From positions 1 through 50,821 of the forward strand of contig CAZJHX010000073.1 of NCBI GenBank assembly GCA_964545715.1: a stretch of 50,821 nt of DNA, read 5' to 3'. Within the stretch, counting starts at the first letter, position 1, and each line of letters starts with the position of its first letter. This stretch comes from CAZJHX01 sp964545715 (GTDB lineage Bacteria > Myxococcota_A > UBA9042 > GCA-2863065). The notes beneath the pieces are model-generated. The model did no database searches, was not told the DNA's origin, and saw nothing but the letters and a program-made list of their open reading frames with translations. Below, in pieces: positions 1 through 7,991 of the stretch. A program made the translations under genes and the position numbers.

Positions 1-696
1 GCCGCCACCGACAGATCCAGGTTTTCGAGGTTGGCGTCGCGCACATCGATGCCGTTCAAGACCGCGCGCGAGATGTTGGCGCCACGCAGGTCGGCGGCGC
101 GCAGATCCATGCGCTCGCCCTGCGCCTCACGCAGGTCGGCGTCGCGCAGGTCGGCGCCCCTGAAGTTGACGTCTCTCAGATCGGCGCAGCGCAGATCGGT
201 GCCAAGCAGGGTCGCTCCGGTCAGCTTGGCCGTGCGCAGGTTCGCGCCCACCAGGTCCGCGCCGCTCAGGTCGGCGCCCGTCAGATCCGCGCCCGGCAGC
301 TCGGCCTCGGCCAGCAGCTGATTGGACAGCAGAATGCCCGCCATCTTGCAGCCGCTGAGCACCGCCTCGTGCAGGTTCAAGGCCCCGCGAAAGTCCGCCT
401 CGATGAGGACGCAGCCGCTGAAGTCCACCCCCGAGAGATCGACATCGACAAACGTCACGCCCGTGAAGTTGCACCCGCGAAAGATCGCGTTGCGCAGGGC
501 GGCCCCGTCAAAGCACGCGCCGGTGAAGTCGATGTCCATGAACGTGCTGGCGTACAGGCTGGCGTCGCGCAGGTCCGCGCCACTGAGGTCCAGTCCGTCG
601 AGCGTGTGACCGCTCAGGCGCAGCCCGCGCAGATCGACCTTGCGGAAGTCGACCTTACCCATCTGCATCGCTCTGACGAACTTGACCCTGTCCATG
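1..696 (-). CDS. Pentapeptide repeat protein (3' end outside window)
   Basis: Reverse-strand translation gives about 230 codons of tandem A(D/N)Lxx pentapeptides such as GADLTGADLSGADL and DADLREAQG, which fold as a right-handed quadrilateral beta-helix. Pentapeptide proteins have no single function; some mimic DNA, others are membrane-associated or act as adaptors. The ATG at 696 was chosen; in-frame ATGs at 717 and 669 are possible and none has a clear ribosome site. The first ~25 residues are not repeated and show no signal peptide, so it is probably cytoplasmic. The gene runs off the left edge, so C-terminal domains are unknown. Just upstream lies a homopolymer block, so its promoter region may be mis-assembled. 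Confidence 0.85.
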
Positions 697-770
697 ACCG
701 CCCGAGGGTAGTGCATTGGAGCGTGTTGCGACAAGGTGCCAGAGACTCGACGGGGCTTTTGCACATTCGC

Positions 771-836
771 GCCCCCCCCCGGGGGGGGGGGGGGGGGGTG
801 GGGGGGCGCGGGCGCGGGGGGCGCCCCCCCCCGGGC
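771..836. other. Homopolymeric G/C low-complexity block
   Basis: A run of nine C, then eighteen G, one T and further G/C homopolymers fills this stretch. It encodes nothing credible and resembles the block at the right end of the window. It is most easily read as a sequencing or assembly artefact or a misjoin, although a genuine G-rich intergenic tract cannot be excluded. Sequence between the pentapeptide gene and the next lipoprotein should be treated with caution. Confidence 0.7.
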
Positions 837-892
837 TCCGCGGGATGCGGGGGCTTGCCAATTCCCGATCGAGTCTCTATACCCCGTGACCT

Positions 893-1747
893 ATGGTGCG
901 AAACGCGTTGGTGGTATCGGTTCTGCTGGGAGCGAGCGTCGCGCTGGTCGGGTGTCAAAACCGGATCACGGACGCAAACAGCCGCAGCGGGTGCTTCACA
1001 GACAGCGACTGCGGCGTCGGTCGCAGCTGCAACCCCTTTACGAGAAAGTGCGAGAGCGTCACCGTTCCCGACGCCTCGACGATCCCTGAGCCGGACGCCG
1101 GCGGCGGCGCGGATACCGATCCCGAGCCGCCCGTCGAGCCCCCGCCGGTGGTGTGCGCCGCCGGCACCCCGTGCGACGACGGCGACGCCTGCACCTCCGG
1201 CGATGTCTGCGGGGAGGACGGAGCCTGCGCGGGCACCGCGTTCAGCTGCGATGACGGCATCGACTGCACGATCGACGCCTGCGACGGCATCGGCGGCTGC
1301 GGGTACACTGTGGCGGCCGGTTGGTGCCTCATCAACGCGGTCTGCATCGAGGCCGGCGCGCTGCGACCCGGCAAGCCGTGCCAGGAGTGCCTGCCGTCGA
1401 TCAGCCTCAGCGAGTACTCGGCGGACGACACCAACGCCTGCGAGGACGGCGACCAGTGCGTCGGCGCCGGCACCTGTCAGGACGGCGAGTGCACCGCCGG
1501 CGTCCCCGCAGAATGCGACGACGGCATCGAGTGCACCGCGGACACCTGCACGCCCGAGGAGGGCTGCACCTCCGAGCCGGTGGACGCGCTGTGTGATGAC
1601 GACAACGACTGCACCGAGGACCTGTGCGAGGAGACCGGCTGCGCCACTGAGCCCGTCAACTGCGACGACGACGACGTGTGCACAACCGACTCCTGCGACC
1701 CGGCCGTCGGGTGCGTCTCTGACGCTATCGAGGGCTGCGGCGGCTGA
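893..1747 (+). CDS. Cys-rich repeat surface lipoprotein
   Basis: A 284-residue protein with a type II signal peptide (hydrophobic run then the lipobox LVGC, Cys at about residue 21). After a Pro/Asp/Glu-rich linker (about residues 60-85) come about six Cys-rich units of the pattern CDDGxxCTxDxC...GC, for example CDDGIDCTIDAC and CDDGIECTADTC. Such units are frequent in secreted myxobacterial proteins and are presumably disulphide-stapled and rich in Asp for metal binding. It is likely anchored in the outer membrane facing outward. The specific ligand is unknown. The next gene is convergent, 7 bp away. The start ATG is 56 bp past the homopolymer block. Confidence 0.8.
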   Translation: MVRNALVVSVLLGASVALVGCQNRITDANSRSGCFTDSDCGVGRSCNPFTRKCESVTVPDASTIPEPDAGGGADTDPEPPVEPPPVVCAAGTPCDDGDACTSGDVCGEDGACAGTAFSCDDGIDCTIDACDGIGGCGYTVAAGWCLINAVCIEAGALRPGKPCQECLPSISLSEYSADDTNACEDGDQCVGAGTCQDGECTAGVPAECDDGIECTADTCTPEEGCTSEPVDALCDDDNDCTEDLCEETGCATEPVNCDDDDVCTTDSCDPAVGCVSDAIEGCGG

Positions 1748-1754
1748 GCGCCCG

Positions 1755-3092
1755 TTACTGCGGCAGCGCCCGCCAGACCTCACCCCAGGCCGTGCCGTAG
1801 TAGACCGCGCCCTTCCACACGGCCACGCTGTCGGGCGGGACCTCGGTGTAGAAGCCCGTGAGCTGCGTGAACTGCACAAAGTCCCGCGTGACGTAAAAGC
1901 GGACAAACCACTCCGTCAGCTCCCCGCCGACAGACGTGCCGTAGTCGTTGCCGTCGTACGTCAGCAGCAGCCACTCGCCGGTATCGGGCGCCGGCGCGAC
2001 GTCGGCGATGGTCTCGTTGGCAAACCGCTCGATCTTGGTGACCTGGGCGCCGGACGACACCATCCACGTGGACCAGGGACGCGGTGATTCGGTCGTGACG
2101 TCGACCCCGCGCAGCAGCGTGCGGTCCGCGTCGATCGGGTCGCTCTCGGACGCAAAGATGCCGTACAGCGGGTGGCCGCTCTCCAGCAAAGTCGCTTTCT
2201 CGCCGTCCCACGCGGTGTTCGGCAGCGCATGAATGCCCTGGTTGTTCAAAAGATACCCAAACACATAGAGCGTGTCGGCCGTGGGGACCAGTCGCGTGAA
2301 GCGCGCGTCGCCGACACCGCCGTTGTGGTGGCGGTGCAGGATCTCAAACGACTGCGCCTCGTCCGTAGAGCGCCACAGGTGGCCGTAGATGTCACCGGCT
2401 GCCCACTCGTCGGGCTGCGAGCCTGAGCCGACCGCGTACAGGTCGCCTTTGAAGCCCACGATGTCGTGCACGTGAACCCCGCCGCTGACCGTCCGGCTCT
2501 TCTCCCAGGGCACCTCGGGACCGCGGTGATAGACGTTGCCCAGGTGCGCGTCCTCCGTAGCGTCGATGCCGGCGATATAGGCGCGACCGCCGATAAGTCG
2601 GTACCGCTCCAGGTGCTCTTCCTGGGTCTCGAACTCGCTCTTGGCCACATTGCTGTCGGGGTCGTCGAAGTAGCGGATCTCGATCGGGATCTCGCGCCCC
2701 AGGTTGTGGGTCGCGTCGCCATACGCGATGTACAGCCGGTCCAGGTAGACCGTCAGGTCCTGAATGCCGCGCTCGAAGCTCAGATCGCCGACCTTCTCCA
2801 ACCCGACGGCCAGGTAGTCCTCCAGCGGCGTGGCCCAGGGCTGTGGCGCCTCAAAGGTGTGGTCCGCCAGGGACGCGGGCGGCGGCGGCTCCTCGAGCCC
2901 CTCGTCGACCGGGACCGGCGGGGCGTCGATCGCCGCGTCTTCCTCGACGACTCTGATCGGGATGTCTTCGGGAACAGGCGCCGGCGCCGGATCATCGCCC
3001 GAGCAGCCGACCAGGAGCAGCGCGAGAAGGGCGCTACTCGAACGCAGAGATGCCCGTGATGCGCTGGCCGATGATGAGCGTGTGAATGTCAT
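1755..3092 (-). CDS. Lipoprotein with beta-propeller-like body
   Basis: A 445-residue protein. The start at 3092 is supported by GAGGG eight bases upstream and gives an N-terminal signal ending in the lipobox LLVGC followed by a Pro/Asp/Glu-rich linker. The body (about residues 75-445) has recurring Tyr/Trp/Gly-rich strands such as DRLYIAYGD, GDLYAVGSGS and GAVYYGTAWGEVWRAL, typical of sialidase- or Kelch-like beta-propellers. No catalytic motif was recognised. Its first 59 bp overlap the 3' end of the glutaryl-CoA dehydrogenase gene on the same strand, so the two may be co-transcribed. The function is unknown. Confidence 0.75.
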   Translation of the reverse strand: MTFTRSSSASASRASLRSSSALLALLLVGCSGDDPAPAPVPEDIPIRVVEEDAAIDAPPVPVDEGLEEPPPPASLADHTFEAPQPWATPLEDYLAVGLEKVGDLSFERGIQDLTVYLDRLYIAYGDATHNLGREIPIEIRYFDDPDSNVAKSEFETQEEHLERYRLIGGRAYIAGIDATEDAHLGNVYHRGPEVPWEKSRTVSGGVHVHDIVGFKGDLYAVGSGSQPDEWAAGDIYGHLWRSTDEAQSFEILHRHHNGGVGDARFTRLVPTADTLYVFGYLLNNQGIHALPNTAWDGEKATLLESGHPLYGIFASESDPIDADRTLLRGVDVTTESPRPWSTWMVSSGAQVTKIERFANETIADVAPAPDTGEWLLLTYDGNDYGTSVGGELTEWFVRFYVTRDFVQFTQLTGFYTEVPPDSVAVWKGAVYYGTAWGEVWRALPQ

Positions 3093-4197
3093 GGGTGCCC
3101 TCATAGGTATACACCGATTCCAGGTTGCCCATGTGCCGGCCGCACGAGTACTCCAGCGAGATGCCGTTGGCGCCCAGGATGTCCCGGGTCGTGCGCGCCG
3201 CCTCCAGCGCCATCCGCACGCAGTGGCGCTTGCCCATGCTGACCTGCCACGGCCGGACATCCCCCCGGTCCTTCAGGTCCGCCAACCGCATCATCAGCAG
3301 CTGTCCGTGTGTGATGTCGTCCAGGATGTTCACGAGCTTGCGCTGCACCAGCTGGTACCCGGCGATGGGCCGCGAGAACTGCACGCGCTCTTTGGCGTAG
3401 TTCAGCGCCTCCGAGTAGCACCCCATCGCGGCGCCCAGCGCGCCCCAGGCCACTCCGTAGCGGGCCTGGCTCAGGCAGCTCAGCGGCCCCTTCAACCCGC
3501 CGGCTTTGGGCAGCAGGTTCTCTTTGGGGATCTCCACGTCCTGCAGCACCAACTCGCTGGTGATCGACGCGCGCAGAGAAAACTTGCCCTCGATGCGCTT
3601 GCTCTCAAACCCGGGCCGGTCGGTCTCCACGATGAAGCCGCGGATCTCGCCCTCCAGCTTGGCCCACACGATCGCCAGCTTGGAGATGCACCCGTTGGTG
3701 ATCCACATCTTGGTGCCGTTGAGCACGTACGAGCCGCCCTTCTCCACGGCGTGAGTGACCATGCCGCCGGGGTTGCTGCCAAAGTCCGGCTCGGTCAGCC
3801 CAAAGCAGCCGATCGCCTTGCCCGCGGCCATCTGCGGCAGCCAATGCTCTTTCTGCGCCTCGCTCCCCCACCGATGAATCGCAAACATGGCCAGGCTGCC
3901 CTGCACCGACGCAAAGCTGCGCACCCCCGAGTCCCCGCGCTCCAGCTCCTGCATGATCAGCCCGTACGTCGTGGCGTCGACCCCGGCGCAGCCATAGCCG
4001 TCCAAGTTGGCCCCAAGCACACCCAGATCAGCGATTTTGGCGATCAGGTGCTCGGGGAACGTGCCTGCTTCGAAGTGCTGACCGATAATCGGCAGCACCT
4101 CGACGTCGACAAACTTGCGAACGGAGTCGCGCACGAGGCGCTGCTCGTCGGTAAGCAGCTCATCCAGGGCCAGGTAGTCGGGAGGCGTATATTGCAT
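3034..4197 (-). CDS. gcdH: Glutaryl-CoA dehydrogenase
   Basis: A 387-residue acyl-CoA dehydrogenase-family flavoprotein, the normal length. FAD/substrate motifs FGLTEPDFGSNPG and KMWITNG lie in the middle domain, and the C-terminal catalytic motif is YEGTHDIH, whose Glu is the base. YEGTHDIH followed by a GQRITG-type stretch is the signature of glutaryl-CoA dehydrogenases, which oxidise and decarboxylate glutaryl-CoA to crotonyl-CoA in lysine and tryptophan breakdown. Other acyl-CoA dehydrogenase specificities cannot be fully excluded. The longer open frame upstream is a shadow; the ATG at 4197 gives the family-standard N terminus. The start lies about 30 bp from a divergent lipoprotein gene, implying a very compact shared promoter. 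Confidence 0.88.
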   Translation of the reverse strand: MQYTPPDYLALDELLTDEQRLVRDSVRKFVDVEVLPIIGQHFEAGTFPEHLIAKIADLGVLGANLDGYGCAGVDATTYGLIMQELERGDSGVRSFASVQGSLAMFAIHRWGSEAQKEHWLPQMAAGKAIGCFGLTEPDFGSNPGGMVTHAVEKGGSYVLNGTKMWITNGCISKLAIVWAKLEGEIRGFIVETDRPGFESKRIEGKFSLRASITSELVLQDVEIPKENLLPKAGGLKGPLSCLSQARYGVAWGALGAAMGCYSEALNYAKERVQFSRPIAGYQLVQRKLVNILDDITHGQLLMMRLADLKDRGDVRPWQVSMGKRHCVRMALEAARTTRDILGANGISLEYSCGRHMGNLESVYTYEGTHDIHTLIIGQRITGISAFE

Positions 4198-4228
4198 GGC
4201 GGGCGAGTTTAGCAGTAGAACCCAACGC

Positions 4229-5296
4229 GTGGATACGAAAGCCAGCATCGCGTTCTTGATCGCCGTCACCGCGTTGTTGGGCTGTGGCAACGGCGACGAC
4301 AGCCCCCAGCCCAGCTGCGCGCCCGCCGCCGACGCCGCGTCCGAGTGGCAGGTGGTGACGCTGTGCCGCGAGAAGGGCGAGCTGCTCAGCGTCTGGGGCA
4401 CCTCGCGCAGCGACGTCTGGACCGTCGGCGCCGGTGGGCAGGCCCTGCATTTTGACGGCTGCAAGTGGACCGAGATGGACGCCGGAACGACCGAGGATCT
4501 GTGGTGGGTCTTCGGCTTCGAGGGCGGGCCGACGTACCTGTCGGGCGGCAAGGGCACGATCATCAAGTACGAGGGCGGGGCCTTCTCGCCTATGGACACC
4601 GGGGTCGGGTTCACCGTGTTTGGCGTGTGGGGCACGTCGCCCAGCGACCTGTACGCGGTGGGGTTTGACAACGACGGCGCCGAACCGGGGGCTGTCCTGC
4701 ATTATGACGGCACCGCCTGGAGCAAGGTGACCGGGCTGCCGGCGGTTGTGACCGAGGACACGCACTTCTTCAAGGTGTGGGGGACCGGGCCCGAGGACGT
4801 GTGGGTCGTCGGGCGCCAGGACCTGGTGCTGCACTACGACGGGGCGGCCTGGACCGACGAGGCGACCGGCGAGAAGACCGACTGGATCACCGTCACGGGG
4901 ACGAGCGACGCGGTCGTGATCGTGGGCGGCAAGTCCAACGCGACCATCGCCGAGCGCGACGGCGACGGGTGGAAGCAGGTGGCGCCCGAGTTTCTGCAGA
5001 CGATTCAGGGGGTCTGCCTGCAGGCGGACGGCAGCGGGCTCGGCACCGGCCTGGGCGCCTCGTTTGTGCGCCGGGACAGCGCCGGTAATTGGACCGAGGA
5101 GGAGGACGCGCCCTTCGACCTGTTCACCCCCAACGCGCCGCCGGTCGCCGGATGCAGCTCGCCGACGCCCGACTATCACGCGTGCTGGGCGGACGGCAGC
5201 GGCGGGCTCTTTGTAGTGGGCGGCAACTTCTTCGGACCGCTGACCGAAGGTGCGCTGCTGCATTACGGCCCCAAAATCGGCACGGAGGGCCTGTGA
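4229..5296 (+). CDS. WGTSxxDVW-repeat lipoprotein
   Basis: About 355 residues. A GTG at 4229 gives a compact lipoprotein signal ending in ALLGC; an ATG at 4196 would add eleven residues and overlap the divergent gcdH start codon. The body carries repeated units WGTSRSDVWTVG, WGTSPSDLYAVG and WGTGPEDVWVVG, each followed by a HYDG or HFDG strand and a Trp. This repeat is common in secreted myxobacterial proteins and should form a beta-propeller. It probably sits on the cell surface; the ligand is unknown. Its TGA overlaps the GTG of the next gene, with GGAGG just upstream, so the two are translationally coupled. Confidence 0.78.
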   Translation: MDTKASIAFLIAVTALLGCGNGDDSPQPSCAPAADAASEWQVVTLCREKGELLSVWGTSRSDVWTVGAGGQALHFDGCKWTEMDAGTTEDLWWVFGFEGGPTYLSGGKGTIIKYEGGAFSPMDTGVGFTVFGVWGTSPSDLYAVGFDNDGAEPGAVLHYDGTAWSKVTGLPAVVTEDTHFFKVWGTGPEDVWVVGRQDLVLHYDGAAWTDEATGEKTDWITVTGTSDAVVIVGGKSNATIAERDGDGWKQVAPEFLQTIQGVCLQADGSGLGTGLGASFVRRDSAGNWTEEEDAPFDLFTPNAPPVAGCSSPTPDYHACWADGSGGLFVVGGNFFGPLTEGALLHYGPKIGTEGL

Positions 5297-5946
5297 GAGT
5301 CGCACTCCTGACCGTCTTGCTCACCGCGTCCGGCTGCTGTCTGACCCTGGACCTGGGCGGCGGCACCAAGGTGGTCTCCGAGAGTACTCCTGCCAACGCG
5401 CCGACCGTGCGGCGACCGCGCATCGTGCAGAAGCCCGCTACGACCAGCCCGGCGAAGCCCATCCGGCCGAGCGGCAAGACCGTCACCATCGAAGCCTTCC
5501 TGGATTATCAATGTCCCTATTGCCGCCGGGTCTGGGGGTCTCTGCGCAGGTTGAAAGCGCAGTACAAAGGGCGCGTGAAGATCGTGGTGCGCCACAACCC
5601 GCTGAAGTTTCACGACAAGGCGCGGCCGGCGGCGGTGGCGGCGCTCGCAGCCGAGCGGCAGAACAAGCTGTGGGAGATGAGCGACCTGCTCTTTTTGACT
5701 CCGGGCAACCTGCCTCCTGAGCGCTACCCGATCCTGGCAAAGCAGCTCGGGCTGGACGTAGCGCGCTTCAAGCGCGACATGGGCGACCCGGCGCTGCTGG
5801 CGCGCATAGACCAGGATCAGGCGCTGGCGAGGCGGCGCGGCGCACAGGCGACCCCGACGCTGTTTATCGGCAAGACCCGGCTCGTGGGCGCCAAGTCCTA
5901 CAAGCGCATCGCCTCCATCGTAAACGGCGCGCTCAGCCCTCGTTGA
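5293..5946 (+). CDS. DsbA/thioredoxin_4-type lipoprotein oxidoreductase
   Basis: A 217-residue protein with a short signal ending in TASGC, so it is probably lipid-anchored in the envelope. After a Pro-rich linker comes a DsbA-like thioredoxin fold with DYQCPYCRR (redox CPYC near residue 75) and the cis-Pro segment ATPTLFIG near the C terminus. These motifs indicate disulphide formation or isomerisation in the periplasm, fitting a neighbourhood rich in Cys-containing secreted proteins. The start is the GTG at 5293 in a GTGA overlap with the upstream gene, preceded by GGAGG. The 3' end overlaps the convergent gene by 14 bp. Confidence 0.87.
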   Translation: MRVALLTVLLTASGCCLTLDLGGGTKVVSESTPANAPTVRRPRIVQKPATTSPAKPIRPSGKTVTIEAFLDYQCPYCRRVWGSLRRLKAQYKGRVKIVVRHNPLKFHDKARPAAVAALAAERQNKLWEMSDLLFLTPGNLPPERYPILAKQLGLDVARFKRDMGDPALLARIDQDQALARRRGAQATPTLFIGKTRLVGAKSYKRIASIVNGALSPR

Positions 5947-7132
5947 GCCAGGCCGCCAGCGCCGCGTGGTGCGGTGTGATCGACGGCGCCAACACCCCGA
6001 ACGCCTTCAGCCACCCCTGATAGTAGACCTTCATCGCTGACAGCTCGCTGTCGGCAAAGCCGCCGTCCTCCACGGCCAGAAACAAGAAGGCCGGACCGAC
6101 TCGAGCCATCATGGCGGACTGCGGTTTGGGAGCCGTGCCCAGATCCTTCAACTCTGCCGCGAGCCGCTCGATCGTCACCGGCGCCAGCGGCGTGCGGACA
6201 TCGACGCAAGCGCGCCCCCACACGGAGCCGACGTGTTGATCGCCCGCCTTGGACTCGCCGTGGCCGTACAGGTAGTAGCAGACGATCGGGTCGCCCTTGA
6301 CGGGCCACGCCTTGGGAAACGGGATACTGACCCGCTGAGACCAGCCAAAGGTCGCACGCTTCACATCCTTGAAGGCGACCTCCGCGGCGTGCGCCACGCG
6401 CCTTTGCAACAGCTCGCCCAGCGTCCAGCCTGCCGGCCGCGAGCCCAGCAGTCGCGTCACGCGCCAACGGCCTTGCGACATGCCCAGATGGCCGTAGCCA
6501 CCGCGCTTGGGATCGGCCTCGAAAAGCCCGATGGCGTCCACCCGATAGCTGCCCTGCGGCAGGTCGGCATCGACCCAAAAGCGGGCGTTGGACTCACGCT
6601 GCCATAACGCGTTGCCCTCGAACTGCATGGTCACGCGAGCGTCCTTCAAGCGGATGACCTTGCCGTGGAAGGCCGCCGGGTTCTTGAAGAGCGCTGCGGT
6701 CGACACCACCTTCTCGCCGGCGGCTTTTGCGGCCACCCCCAGCTCGTTCGCGATGGTCTGCGCGGCGCAGGCCTCGACTCCAGGTACGGGGATGACCGGG
6801 CCACGCTCTCCCTTCAGGTTAAGCCGCTGTATCGACAGGTCCACGTGGTCGCCGCTGCCCGTGACCCGGGCCGTCATAAACAACAAGGACTCGGACAACC
6901 ACCAGCGCGCGCCGTCCAGCGCGGCGGTCCCGAAGGCCAGCTGCTGACCCGCGATCTCTCCCGTCGCCGGGAGCGGGCCGGAGACGTGAAGTCGGCCCTG
7001 CTCCAGCTGCACCTGGATTTGGTTGGTGCCGGTCACTTTCACTGTCGCCCCCGCTTTGGTCTTAGGACAGACGGCGCCGGCCGGGCCCAAGAGCCCCAAG
7101 ATCAGCGCAGTCGTGGTGATGAATCGAAACAT
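5933..7132 (-). CDS. Secreted protein of unknown function
   Basis: A 399-residue protein with a Sec signal peptide (MFRFITTTALILGLLG then AGA). It has no Cys at the cleavage site, so it is probably periplasmic or exported. No domain was recognised. The middle part contains a stretch (about residues 150-260) reminiscent of nucleotide-free beta-rich OB-like domains, but this is only an impression. It lies 3 bp downstream of the methyltransferase gene on the same strand, so the two are probably one operon. The role is unknown. Confidence 0.7.
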   Translation of the reverse strand: MFRFITTTALILGLLGPAGAVCPKTKAGATVKVTGTNQIQVQLEQGRLHVSGPLPATGEIAGQQLAFGTAALDGARWWLSESLLFMTARVTGSGDHVDLSIQRLNLKGERGPVIPVPGVEACAAQTIANELGVAAKAAGEKVVSTAALFKNPAAFHGKVIRLKDARVTMQFEGNALWQRESNARFWVDADLPQGSYRVDAIGLFEADPKRGGYGHLGMSQGRWRVTRLLGSRPAGWTLGELLQRRVAHAAEVAFKDVKRATFGWSQRVSIPFPKAWPVKGDPIVCYYLYGHGESKAGDQHVGSVWGRACVDVRTPLAPVTIERLAAELKDLGTAPKPQSAMMARVGPAFLFLAVEDGGFADSELSAMKVYYQGWLKAFGVLAPSITPHHAALAAWLNEG

Positions 7133-7135
7133 GCG

Positions 7136-7975
7136 TCAGGCCGTGGCGCTGATCACACGGACAAAGACCGTGCCGTCCGGACTGGCCGGAGGGGCCCCAT
7201 ACGCGGCCGGCGGATCGACGCGCACGTCCGCAAAGCCGGCCTGCTCCAGGGCATCGACGCACTGGTGGGCCTGCGGGTAATGCATGTGGATCGCGCCGCG
7301 CGCAAAGCCGTGCAGGGCGATGGCAAACGCGCGCGCCATGCGCAGGCGAAACGTCTCGTCGTACAGGTGGATGTCGCTGAGGTAGAGCCCGTGGGGAAAC
7401 GCGCCCAGAAAGTCCTGGATGCGCGCCCACAACCCCTCGACGGTGGCCTGGTCAAAGTAATTGACCAGCCCCTCGGTGATGACGGCGGTGCCCACGGCCG
7501 GGTCCAGCAGCTCCTGGCCGATGGTGCGCATGCTGGTTGGGCCGACGTCAGCGAGGGCGTCCAGGTGGATGACGTGGTGGCGCGGTCCCAACAGCTGGGC
7601 GGACTCCAGGGCGGTCCGCTTGCGCGTGCTCATCGCCTGCAGGTCGCCCTCGATGTAGGTGAGGTCGGGATACCGCTCGGTGAAGCGCAGCCCGCGCGGT
7701 GACATGCCGGCGGCGATCTCGATGACCTGACCGACGTGTCCGGCCTCGATCGCGGCGATGAGCTGGGAGTCGATGGCCTGGTGACGGGCCATCAGCATCG
7801 TCTCAAGCGTCGGGCCGCCGGTCAGGCGCTGATAGATGGTCGACACGGGCCACAGCGAGCCAAAGAACAAGGCGCCGGCGCTCGTCCTCAACGCCGGGTG
7901 GCTGAGCTCGTTGCGATACCAGACATAGCCGGTGTAGTGCGCGGTGGGGCTGATCCTGGCGGAGTTGTCGCTCAC
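7136..7975 (-). CDS. LCM/PPM1-type SAM-dependent O-methyltransferase
   Basis: A 279-residue protein with the SAM-binding loop VIEIAAGMSPRG around residues 85-97, an acidic residue after strand 2 (YIEGDL), and the downstream ITEGLVNYF segment. These are features of the leucine carboxyl methyltransferase family, which in bacteria includes many methyltransferases of unknown substrate, often in polyketide or lipid pathways. No signal peptide, so it is cytoplasmic. It is 16 bp downstream of the polytopic membrane protein gene on the same strand. The substrate cannot be inferred. Confidence 0.75.
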   Translation of the reverse strand: MSDNSARISPTAHYTGYVWYRNELSHPALRTSAGALFFGSLWPVSTIYQRLTGGPTLETMLMARHQAIDSQLIAAIEAGHVGQVIEIAAGMSPRGLRFTERYPDLTYIEGDLQAMSTRKRTALESAQLLGPRHHVIHLDALADVGPTSMRTIGQELLDPAVGTAVITEGLVNYFDQATVEGLWARIQDFLGAFPHGLYLSDIHLYDETFRLRMARAFAIALHGFARGAIHMHYPQAHQCVDALEQAGFADVRVDPPAAYGAPPASPDGTVFVRVISATA

Positions 7976-7991
7976 AGCGGCGGAGTATACG

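Noticed and set aside
781..830. Regulatory G-quadruplex
   Set aside because: Uninterrupted 18-base G runs beside C runs, also present at the window end, fit an artefact better than a regulatory element.
369..2087. 572-codon forward frame through the homopolymer block
   Set aside because: It runs across the pentapeptide gene and the Cys-rich lipoprotein in the wrong frame and has a Ser/Ala/Pro/Arg composition typical of GC-rich noise.
2830..4212. Long forward open frame opposite gcdH
   Set aside because: It lies antisense to a well-supported gene, has Arg/His/Gly-rich composition and no domain; a GC-rich shadow.
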